Shown here piece by piece: positions 8,703-15,214 of a DNA stretch of 64,000 nucleotides. Within the stretch, counting starts at the first letter, position 1. The number at the start of each line of letters is the position of its first letter. Origin of the DNA: Paractinoplanes atraurantiacus. Its GTDB lineage: Bacteria > Actinomycetota > Actinomycetes > Mycobacteriales > Micromonosporaceae. A model generated the notes under the pieces. The model saw nothing but the letters and a program-made list of their open reading frames with translations. It did no database searches and was not told the DNA's origin. Location of the stretch: NCBI RefSeq assembly GCF_900215205.1, contig NZ_OBDY01000012.1:124001-188000 (forward strand), in the 5' to 3' direction. A program made the position numbers and the translations under genes.

Positions 8703-9757
8703 GAGATCTTCTCCAGGAAGGGCACGAGCACGGCGTCGACCTCGTCCGCCTTCTCCAGCATCACCACGTGACCGCTGTTCTCAATCTTGACCAGCTCGGC
8801 CTCGGGCAGATATTTGAGGATCTGCTCGGAGTGGGCGACCGGCGTCAGATAGTCCTTGGTGCCGACGATGACCAGCACGGGAACCCCGCGCAGGGCGGAC
8901 AGCGCCGGGAAGCGGTTGTGCGTGTAGAGCGTCTGCAGATACTTCGTCAGCGTCTCGGCCGAGGTCTTCGAGTTCATGCTCTCCACGAACGTGACCAAGG
9001 ACGGGCTGGGCTTCGGCTCACCGAAGCCGTACCGGCGGGTCAGCAGCCAGGAAAGGTCGGACGACACCATCCGGGCCCGGTCGATCCGGCTGCCGCCGAG
9101 CTGGGCCGCCTTGCCCCACAGCGGGAAGAACGGCGCGCTGGCCCGGGCGACCAGCGACGGAATGCCGATCTTGGCCTTGTCGATCAGGCCGGCCGAGGTC
9201 GACATCAGCACGACGCCGGTGACCCGTTTGCCGAACCACTCCGGATATTGCTCGGCGAAGGCCATGATGGTCATGCCGCCCATCGAGTGGCCGACCAGAA
9301 TGATGTGCCCGTCCGGCACGGTCGCGTCGAGCACCGCGGCCAGCGACTTGCCCAGCGCGGCGATGTCGTAGTCGCCCGACTTGAGCCGGCTGGACTTGCC
9401 GTGCCCGGGCTGGTCGTAGAAGACCAGCCGCTGGTCGCCGCGCGCGGTCAGCGCCTTGCGCTGGAAGTAGAAGGTGCCCATGTCGAGCGCGAAGCCGTGC
9501 ACGAAGACGATGGTGGGCTTGGCGCTGGGTTTCCGCGGCTCGACGATCTCGACGTGCAGGTCGGTGCCGTCGGCCGCGGTCACGGTCAGCTCGCGGTCGA
9601 ACGGCTGGTCGCCGAAGGGCTCGTCCACGTGGGGGTCGCCGGGCGCGTTGACCGAGCGGCGCACGAGGGCCCGCTCGACGGCGAACGCGGTGGCGAGACC
9701 GGCCGCGACGACGCCGACGGCGGCGCCCGCGATGCCGACCTGCTTGGCCCGGCTCAT
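8699..9757 (-). CDS. Membrane-anchored alpha/beta hydrolase
   Basis: 352-residue alpha/beta-hydrolase. An N-terminal hydrophobic stretch (VGIAGAAVGVVAAGLATAF) looks like an uncleaved anchor or signal. The oxyanion region is FVHGFALD, the nucleophile elbow GHSMGG, the acid probably the Asp in GTKDYLTPV and the histidine in ENSGHVVML. The ATG at 9757 overlaps the alr stop (ATGA) and the gene's own stop overlaps tsaE. A hydrolase between alr and tsaE is a common actinobacterial arrangement, but the substrate is unknown. Confidence 0.92.
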   Translation of the reverse strand: MSRAKQVGIAGAAVGVVAAGLATAFAVERALVRRSVNAPGDPHVDEPFGDQPFDRELTVTAADGTDLHVEIVEPRKPSAKPTIVFVHGFALDMGTFYFQRKALTARGDQRLVFYDQPGHGKSSRLKSGDYDIAALGKSLAAVLDATVPDGHIILVGHSMGGMTIMAFAEQYPEWFGKRVTGVVLMSTSAGLIDKAKIGIPSLVARASAPFFPLWGKAAQLGGSRIDRARMVSSDLSWLLTRRYGFGEPKPSPSLVTFVESMNSKTSAETLTKYLQTLYTHNRFPALSALRGVPVLVIVGTKDYLTPVAHSEQILKYLPEAELVKIENSGHVVMLEKADEVDAVLVPFLEKIS

Positions 9758-10932
9758 GAGGCGCCCCCGTCGTCGACCCGCGGCTCCCGCATGCTGCCGT
9801 CGTGGACCCGCGGCTCCCCCGTGCTGCCGTCGTAGACCCGCGGCACCCTCGCGCTGCCGAACCTGGTCACGATCTCGTAGTTGATCGTGCCGACCACCTC
9901 GGCCCAGTCGTCGGCGGTCGGCCCGCCGTCGTCGCCCGGCCCGAACAGCGTGGCCACCTCGCCCGGCTCGACCGGGTCGTCGCCGATGTCGAGGACGATC
10001 TGATCCATGCAGACCCGGCCGGCGATCGTCCGCCGCTTGCCGCCGAGCTGCACCGGGCCGGCGTTGGAGGCGTGGCGGGGCACGCCGTCGGCATAGCCCA
10101 GCGGCACCAGGGCCAGGGTCGTCTCCCGCTCGGTGTAGTACGTATGCCCGTACGACACGCCCTGACCGGCCGGAACGCGCTTGGTGAGCGCCACCCGGGC
10201 CCGGGCGGTCATCGCCGGCCGCAGCCCGAAGGTCTCGCCCGCGATCGGCGACAGTCCGTAGACCGCGATGCCCGGGCGGACCATGTCGTAGTGGGTGTCG
10301 GGCCTGGTCAGCGTGGCGGCGGAGTTGGCGATGTGGCGGTAGCGCGGGGTGATGCCGAACCGCTCGGCCGTGGCCAGCCCCTCGGCGAAGACGGCGAGCT
10401 GGTGATCGATGGTCTCGTGGCCGGGCTCGTCGGCGTAGACGAAGTGACTCCAGATGCCGACCACGTCGATGTCGCCGTCGGCCTGCGCCTTCGCCGCCGC
10501 CTCGAGCAGCGCCGGCCACTCGGCCGGCGTCGCGCCCCCACGGGACAGGCCTGTGTCGATCTTGAGGTGTACGCGTGCGGGCCGCTCCGCCCGCCGCGCG
10601 GCCGTGACCAGCTCGGCGAGCAACTCGAGACTGCCCGCGCTCAGGTCGATGTCGGCCGCCACGCCCTCGTGCAGCGGCATGCCCGGGGAATGCAGCCAGG
10701 ACAGCACCGGCGCGTCGATGCCGGCCCGCCGCAGCTCCAGGCCCTCTTCGAGGGTCACCACACCCAGCCAGGTCGCACCGCCGGCCAGCGCGGCCCGGGC
10801 CGCCGGCACCATGCCGTGCCCGTAGCCGTCGGCCTTGACGACCGCCATGACCTCGGCGGTGGTGCGGGCGCGCAGCAACGCGACGTTGTCCCGGATTGCG
10901 TCCAGATCGACCCGGACCTCGGCCTGCCACAT
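9754..10932 (-). CDS. alr: Alanine racemase
   Basis: PLP enzyme interconverting L- and D-alanine for peptidoglycan. The PLP lysine lies in VVKADGYGHG near residue 35, and the catalytic tyrosine region is GVSYGHTYYTERE. The 392 residues include an odd C-terminus with three copies of a ten-residue repeat (PRVYDGSTGE type), encoded by a 30-bp DNA repeat at 9771-9860, beyond the usual end of the family. A TAGGCT -10-like hexamer (10939-10944) ends 6 bases before the ATG, so the transcript may be leaderless. This is probably the first gene of the alr-hydrolase-tsa operon. Confidence 0.96.
   Translation of the reverse strand: MWQAEVRVDLDAIRDNVALLRARTTAEVMAVVKADGYGHGMVPAARAALAGGATWLGVVTLEEGLELRRAGIDAPVLSWLHSPGMPLHEGVAADIDLSAGSLELLAELVTAARRAERPARVHLKIDTGLSRGGATPAEWPALLEAAAKAQADGDIDVVGIWSHFVYADEPGHETIDHQLAVFAEGLATAERFGITPRYRHIANSAATLTRPDTHYDMVRPGIAVYGLSPIAGETFGLRPAMTARARVALTKRVPAGQGVSYGHTYYTERETTLALVPLGYADGVPRHASNAGPVQLGGKRRTIAGRVCMDQIVLDIGDDPVEPGEVATLFGPGDDGGPTADDWAEVVGTINYEIVTRFGSARVPRVYDGSTGEPRVHDGSMREPRVDDGGAS
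9771..9860. repeat. 30-bp tandem repeat, three copies, in the alr 3' end
   Basis: Units 9771-9800, 9801-9830 and 9831-9860 share the pattern CGTNGACCCGCGGCTCCCNC plus ten further bases. The period is a multiple of three, so the reading frame is kept and the repeat adds decapeptides to the racemase C-terminus. Confidence 0.85.
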
Positions 10933-10969
10933 GATCCCAGCCTACTTATTCGGTATGACGATTTCCCTT

Positions 10970-11027
10970 ACGGCGTACCCCGCATCTCGCTCACGGCGTA
11001 CCCCGCATCCCGGTCACGGCGTACCCC
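10970..11027. repeat. 23-bp tandem repeat over the nnr stop codon
   Basis: Two full units (10970-10992, 10993-11015) and a partial third (11016-11027) start ACGGCGTACCCCGCAT. The nnr stop (TCA on this strand, 11014-11016) sits at the junction of units. A 23-bp period shifts frame, so changes in copy number would leave or alter the protein end depending on where they fall. Confidence 0.8.
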
Positions 11028-12474
11028 TCAAGAGGTCGCCGACGACCGGGCGCAGGGCGGCGGCCACGTCCGGCGCGGTGACCGGGCCGTCGAGCGCGGC
11101 CCGGCGCCCGGCCAGCCCGTGCGCATAAGCCGCGGCCACGGCGGCCCGCTCGGGCTGCAGCCCACCGGCCAGCAGCGAGCCGAGCAGCCCACCCAGCACG
11201 TCGCCGCTCCCGGCGGTGGCCAGCGCCGACGAGCCGGTCGGGTTGACCCAGACCTCGCCGGCCGGGGTGGCCACGATCGTGCGGTCGCCCTTGAGCAGCA
11301 CCACCGCGTTCATCCACGAGGCGAGCCGTAGGGCACTGCCCACCCGGTCGGCGCCGGGCGCCTCGCCGGCCAGCCGCTTGAACTCGCCGTCGTGCGGCGT
11401 GATCACCAGAGGCGCGTTGCGCCGCAGGTCTTTGGCGTGCTTGCCGTCGACCAGCAGGGTCAGCGCGTCGGCGTCGAGCACCACCGGAACCGAGGTCGCG
11501 AGCACACTGCGCAGCGCGGTGCGCGCCTCCTCGTCGGTGCCGAGACCCGAACCGCACACCCAGGCCTGCACCCGGCCGGCGTCGTTGACCTTGGGCACGG
11601 CCACGACGGAGGGATGGGCGCGGACCACCTCCTGATGACCGCTGCCCGCATAGCGGACCATGCCGGAGGGGCCGGCCAGCGCGCCGGTCGTCGACAGGAC
11701 CGCGGCACCCGGATAGGTCGCCGAGCCGGTCGCGACGCCGACGACACCACGCGTGTACTTGTCGGAGGCCGGGCCCGGCTGAGGCCACCAGCCCGCGATG
11801 TCGCCCACGTCGGGCACCCGCAGGGCCGGATCGGCGCGCAGGACCGGGCCGAGACCGATGTCGACCAGCTCGACCTGCCCGCAGCGCGGCGCCGCGGCCC
11901 CCACGAAGTGGGCCGGTTTGTAGCAGCCGAAAGTCACGGTGACATCAGCGGTCACGGCCTCGCCGGGCACGTCGCCGGTGTCGACCGCGACCCCGCTCGG
12001 CACGTCGACGGCGACGATCGGGGCCCTTGCGCCCGTACGCCCCCTCAGGCTGCCCAGCGCATCGACGATCACCGTGGCCGGCGGGCGCAGACCACCGGTC
12101 GCGCCGATACCGACGATGCCGTCGAGCACCAGGTCGGCGCCGTCGGGCAGGTCGCGCACGGTGAAACCGCCCGCGGCCCGCAACGCGGACAGGCCGGCCA
12201 GATGGACCCGCTCGGGCCGCAGCAGCAGCGCCCGCACCTGGGCGCCCCGCCGGGCCAGGGCAGCGCCGGCGTAGAGCGCGTCACCGCCGTTGTCGCCGCT
12301 GCCGACCAGCAGCAGCACCCGGGAGCCGTAGACGCCGCCGCTGTCCTGAAGCAGCAGCGCGCACCGGCGGGCCAGCCCGGCCGCCGCCCGCTGCATCAGC
12401 GTGCCCTCGGGCAGCGTGGCCATCAGAGCCTTCTCGGCCGCCCGCACATCGGCGACCCGCCATGCCTGCCGCAT
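11014..12474 (-). CDS. nnr: Bifunctional NAD(P)H-hydrate epimerase/dehydratase
   Basis: Repairs damaged NADHX/NADPHX. The N-terminal YjeF_N domain (residues ~1-210) is the epimerase, with VGSGDNGGDALYAG and AVDVPSGV. The C-terminal ribokinase-like domain (~225-486) is the ADP-dependent dehydratase, with VITPHDGEFKRLAG, VLLKGDRTIVA and the nucleotide loop TAGSGDVLGG. The ATG at 12474 is chosen because GGAGG lies 6 bases upstream; the frame stays open further up. 486 residues is normal. It follows acpS after 71 bases and has its own promoter-like element. The acpS-nnr-alr order is common in actinobacteria. Confidence 0.95.
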   Translation of the reverse strand: MRQAWRVADVRAAEKALMATLPEGTLMQRAAAGLARRCALLLQDSGGVYGSRVLLLVGSGDNGGDALYAGAALARRGAQVRALLLRPERVHLAGLSALRAAGGFTVRDLPDGADLVLDGIVGIGATGGLRPPATVIVDALGSLRGRTGARAPIVAVDVPSGVAVDTGDVPGEAVTADVTVTFGCYKPAHFVGAAAPRCGQVELVDIGLGPVLRADPALRVPDVGDIAGWWPQPGPASDKYTRGVVGVATGSATYPGAAVLSTTGALAGPSGMVRYAGSGHQEVVRAHPSVVAVPKVNDAGRVQAWVCGSGLGTDEEARTALRSVLATSVPVVLDADALTLLVDGKHAKDLRRNAPLVITPHDGEFKRLAGEAPGADRVGSALRLASWMNAVVLLKGDRTIVATPAGEVWVNPTGSSALATAGSGDVLGGLLGSLLAGGLQPERAAVAAAYAHGLAGRRAALDGPVTAPDVAAALRPVVGDLLRGTP

Positions 12475-12505
12475 CTCGTCCTCCAGCCGCTGGGGTGTGC
12501 CGAGA

Positions 12506-12528
12506 GTTCTATGCCGTGGGTACGACAA
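12506..12528 (-). promoter_or_regulatory. Putative promoter with RecA-NDp/PafBC-type spacing, nnr
   Basis: On the minus strand TTGTCGTAC, 8 bases, then TAGAAC (one base off TANNNT). It shares 12 identical bases (ATTGTCGTACCC) with the element before the ABC exporter. It would give a leader of about 25 bases carrying the nnr ribosome site. Confidence 0.35.
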
Positions 12529-12545
12529 TTTCGCATCGGCGCTGG

Positions 12546-12914
12546 TCAGGACTCGGCGACCACCATCGCCGAGGCGATTCCCCCGTCGTGCGACAGGGAG
12601 AGGTGCCACCGGTTGATCCCTCGCTCGGTGGCGGCCGCGGCGACCGTACCGGAAACCGTCAACCAGGGCCGCCCGTCGGGATCGGAGACGATCTCGCAGT
12701 CGTGCCACCGGAGCCCGGCCGGGGCGCCGAGGGCCTTGGCCACCGCCTCCTTGGCCGCGAAGCGCGCGGCCAGCGACTCGGCCGAGCGCGGGCTGCCGGA
12801 GCCGGTCAGCCGCTCGTCCTCGGTGAAGAGCCGAACCCCCAGCAGCGGTGTCCTGTCGAGGGCGCGCGCGAAGCGCTCCACCAGAACCACGTCGATGCCG
12901 ACAGCCACGATCAC
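12546..12914 (-). CDS. acpS: Holo-[acyl-carrier-protein] synthase
   Basis: Transfers 4'-phosphopantetheine from CoA to acyl carrier protein. The 122-residue protein has the Mg-binding aspartate in VGIDVV near the start, the conserved [16 protein letters not shown] helix with the catalytic Glu and Lys, and [17 protein letters not shown] at the end. This is the short AcpS type rather than the Sfp type. It is divergent from the rightward EspC-like gene across a 163-base region with a 12-bp inverted repeat. Confidence 0.96.
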   Translation of the reverse strand: MIVAVGIDVVLVERFARALDRTPLLGVRLFTEDERLTGSGSPRSAESLAARFAAKEAVAKALGAPAGLRWHDCEIVSDPDGRPWLTVSGTVAAAATERGINRWHLSLSHDGGIASAMVVAES

Positions 12915-12975
12915 TCGCCCACCCTAACGGTCCGCCCATGCGGTCGCCTTTAGCACCAGGCAGGGCCGCGCTCAA

Positions 12976-13014
12976 GGCCCTGTGGACGGGTCCGCGGCGG
13001 TTGTCCACAGGGCC
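12976..13014. promoter_or_regulatory. 12-bp inverted repeat in the acpS divergent intergenic region, possible operator
   Basis: GGCCCTGTGGAC (12976-12987) and its exact complement GTCCACAGGGCC (13003-13014) are separated by 15 bases. Half-site centres are about 27 bases apart. It lies 62 bases from the acpS start and 63 from the EspC-like start. Each arm contains the actinobacterial DnaA-box-like TGTCCAC core, but nothing else suggests an origin. Confidence 0.55.
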
Positions 13015-13077
13015 GCCCACGGAGGTCGCGAGGCCCCTAACGTCGGCGCATCCCTTCGCACCGCCTGGAGGCTGCCG

Positions 13078-13365
13078 ATGCAACCCGATCTCGAAGTCGA
13101 CACCGAAGAGCTGCGCCACGACGCCTCGGCCGTGGCCGGCACAGCGTCCCGGATCATCGTGGGGGCGGCCCAGGCGCCGTCCCCCGACACCACACCGAGA
13201 TGGGTCACGGCCGACGCGGCCATGCTGGCGGCCCTGGCGGCCCGCCAACAGCTCGGCCTGATCGGCGCCGAGGTGGCCGACACCGCCCGCCGGATCACCA
13301 CAGCCGCCGCCGACTACGAGCTGGCCGACGCCCGGGCCGTCACCCGCCTGAGGCTGAGCCGATGA
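13078..13365 (+). CDS. Small EspC/WXG100-like protein, possible type VII secretion substrate
   Basis: 95 residues, alanine-rich and predicted helical, with no signal peptide. A tyrosine-x3-aspartate (YELAD) lies near the C-terminus in AAADYELADARAV, matching the YxxxD/E signal of type VII substrates. The ATG at 13078 has GGAGG 7 bases upstream. It overlaps the following DUF1023 hydrolase by 4 bases (ATGA). The combination of a ~100-residue helical protein and a DUF1023 hydrolase recurs in actinobacteria. The classic WXG turn is not evident, so EspC/DUF2580-like fits better. Function unproven. Confidence 0.75.
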   Translation: MQPDLEVDTEELRHDASAVAGTASRIIVGAAQAPSPDTTPRWVTADAAMLAALAARQQLGLIGAEVADTARRITTAAADYELADARAVTRLRLSR

Positions 13366-15119
13366 CCAGCGACCCCAGCCGTGCCCACGAGCAACCGCAG
13401 GCCACAGACCCCGGCCGGACCTACGGACAGCCGCAGGCCACCGACCCCGGCCGGGCCCACGAGCAGCCGCGGGTTGCCGACCCCGGGGTGGTCCACGCCC
13501 GGTTGCGGGTCACCGACCCCGGCCGGTGGCGGGCGCTCGCCCTCTCCTGGCGCCGTTGGGCCGACCTGGCCGGCCGTCTGGCGGCCGAGCTCACGGCACG
13601 GCTCGTGGCGCTCGGCCGCTCATGGACGGGCGCGGCGGCCACCGCCGCCACCCGCCGGCTCGCGGGCCTGCAGCGCCGGCTCGTGCTCTTCCGCCTTCAT
13701 TGCTGGCGGGCCGACCAGATCGTCAGCGAGTTCGCCGCGGCCCTGGAACGCGCCCGGCGCCTCCTTTCCCGCGCCTCTCCCGCCGACGGCGGCGCGGCCG
13801 CAAGCACCGCCGCAATGGGCGGCGCAGGCACGGGCGGCGCAGGCACGGGCGGCGCGGGTGGCGCTGGCGCGGGCGGCGTGGGTGGCGCTGGCGCGGGCGG
13901 CGCAGGTGTGGGCGGGACAGGCGCGGGCGGGGCCGCTGATGGGCCGCTGATCAGCGGGGAGCTTGCCGCGGCGATCTCGGTCGCCGCGCGTGCTGATGCG
14001 CAGGCAGCGGGTGCCCTTAGCCGGCTAACCGACGGGCTTCAGACCTCGGCCGCGCCGCCCGGTGCGGCCAGGCCGGACTGCACGGCGTCGCCCGCCGAGG
14101 TGCGCGGTTGGTGGGCGGCCCTGCCACCCGCCCAGAGGCAGTGGCTTCTGGTCACCGAGCCGGGAGTGCTGGCCGGGCTCGACGGCGTTCCGGCCGCCGA
14201 CCGCGATGTTGCCAACCGCCTCCTGCTCGACAACCGGCGCGCCGAGATCGACCGGGCCATCGCCGGCTCTCGCGGCGACGATCGGGATCGGCTGCGTCAC
14301 GTACGCGACGGGCTGGCCGCCCTGAGCGACCGGCTGGCCGACGGTGATGGTCCGCGGGCCTATCTACTACGGCTCGACCTGGCCGGTGAAGGGCGCGCGG
14401 TGGTGGCCCTCGGCGACCCGGACCGGGCCGGCAACGTGCTCACCCACGTGCCCGGGATGACGGCCGACCTGGCGTCCTTCGGTGCTGAGCTGACCCGGGC
14501 CGAGCGGGTCGCGACCCGGGCCGCCGAGCTGGGTCCCCAGGTCGCGTCGAGCGCCGTGCTGTGGCTCGACTACGACGCACCCGACTTCGTCGACGAGGCC
14601 GCCCGCTCGGGCCAGGCCGAGGCGGCGGCTCCGGTGCTGCGGCGGTTCCAGGAGGGTCTCCGGGCCGGCCACGACGGAACGCCGGGACGGCAGACGGTGC
14701 TCGGCCACAGCTACGGCTCGCTCGTGGTGGGCCGGGCCGCGACCGGCCCGGGGCTCGATGCCGACAGCGTCGTCTTCGTGGGCTCACCAGGTGTCGGCGT
14801 CGACTCCGCAAACGACCTGCGCCTGCGGACCGGGGAGGTCTGGTCCTCCACGGCCCGCGACGACGTCATCCAGTGGGCTCCCGTCGCGCCCGGCGGCCTG
14901 GCCCGCGACCTCGCCGTCGCCGCCGCGGTCCCTTTCGTGGGGCCGTGGCTCGCCTTCGGACGGCCGGAGGACGATCTGTGGTTCGGCCACAACCCGAGCG
15001 ACCCCGGCTTCGGCGCCCGGGTCTTCCCGAGCGCCCCGAAAGGCCACGTCGGCTATTGGGACCCCGGCAACCCGGCCCTCGACACGATGGCCGCCATCAC
15101 CCTTGGCACAGCCCGATGA
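13362..15119 (+). CDS. DUF1023-type alpha/beta hydrolase with repeat-rich N-terminus
   Basis: 585 residues. First come four 12-residue repeats (AHEQPQATDPGR type, residues 8-55), then a helical region, a Gly-Ala linker of about 40 residues resembling PGRS (GGAGTGGAGTGGAGGAG), and from ~225 a hydrolase domain. The domain begins AEVRGWWAALPPAQRQWLL and carries the nucleophile elbow TVLGHSYGSLVVG (near residue 449), with a late His in APKGHVGYWDPGNPALDTMA. This matches DUF1023 hydrolases. It is translationally coupled to the EspC-like gene. No signal peptide or membrane helix was seen, so export, if any, would need another route. The substrate is unknown. Confidence 0.85.
   Translation: MTSDPSRAHEQPQATDPGRTYGQPQATDPGRAHEQPRVADPGVVHARLRVTDPGRWRALALSWRRWADLAGRLAAELTARLVALGRSWTGAAATAATRRLAGLQRRLVLFRLHCWRADQIVSEFAAALERARRLLSRASPADGGAAASTAAMGGAGTGGAGTGGAGGAGAGGVGGAGAGGAGVGGTGAGGAADGPLISGELAAAISVAARADAQAAGALSRLTDGLQTSAAPPGAARPDCTASPAEVRGWWAALPPAQRQWLLVTEPGVLAGLDGVPAADRDVANRLLLDNRRAEIDRAIAGSRGDDRDRLRHVRDGLAALSDRLADGDGPRAYLLRLDLAGEGRAVVALGDPDRAGNVLTHVPGMTADLASFGAELTRAERVATRAAELGPQVASSAVLWLDYDAPDFVDEAARSGQAEAAAPVLRRFQEGLRAGHDGTPGRQTVLGHSYGSLVVGRAATGPGLDADSVVFVGSPGVGVDSANDLRLRTGEVWSSTARDDVIQWAPVAPGGLARDLAVAAAVPFVGPWLAFGRPEDDLWFGHNPSDPGFGARVFPSAPKGHVGYWDPGNPALDTMAAITLGTAR
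13383..13526. repeat. 36-bp in-frame repeat, four copies, N-terminus of the DUF1023 hydrolase
   Basis: Four 36-bp units each encode a variant of AHEQPQATDPGR. Units diverge progressively, the last reading VHARLRVTDPGR. Confidence 0.75.
13812..13935. repeat. Gly-Ala coding repeat, PGRS-like linker
   Basis: Imperfect 15- and 18-base units of GGCGCAGGCACGGGC type encode a run of GGAGxGG motifs that joins the helical N-terminal part to the hydrolase domain. Confidence 0.75.
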
Positions 15120-15159
15120 CACCGCCCGCCTCAGACCGGCCGCCGCCCACCGGACGACA

Positions 15160-15200
15160 CGAAGGCCGCCCCGGCGCGGTGGGCGCTGGGACGGCCTTCG
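15160..15200. terminator. Stem-loop between converging DUF1023 hydrolase and glmS
   Basis: Arms CGAAGGCCG (15160-15168) and CGGCCTTCG (15192-15200) pair perfectly around a 23-base GC-rich loop. It lies 40 bases after the hydrolase stop and 14 bases from the glmS stop. There is no T-run, so termination is plausible but not certain. Confidence 0.5.
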
Positions 15201-15214
15201 CCAGGCGGGGCCGG

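Noticed and set aside
9771-9860. Possible CRISPR array
   Set aside because: The 30-bp units are contiguous with no spacers, and they are coding.
13001-13012. DnaA-box-like TTGTCCACAG, possible replication origin
   Set aside because: Only one box and its mirror copy are present, with no cluster, AT-rich stretch, dnaA or dnaN. It is better explained as one arm of an inverted repeat.
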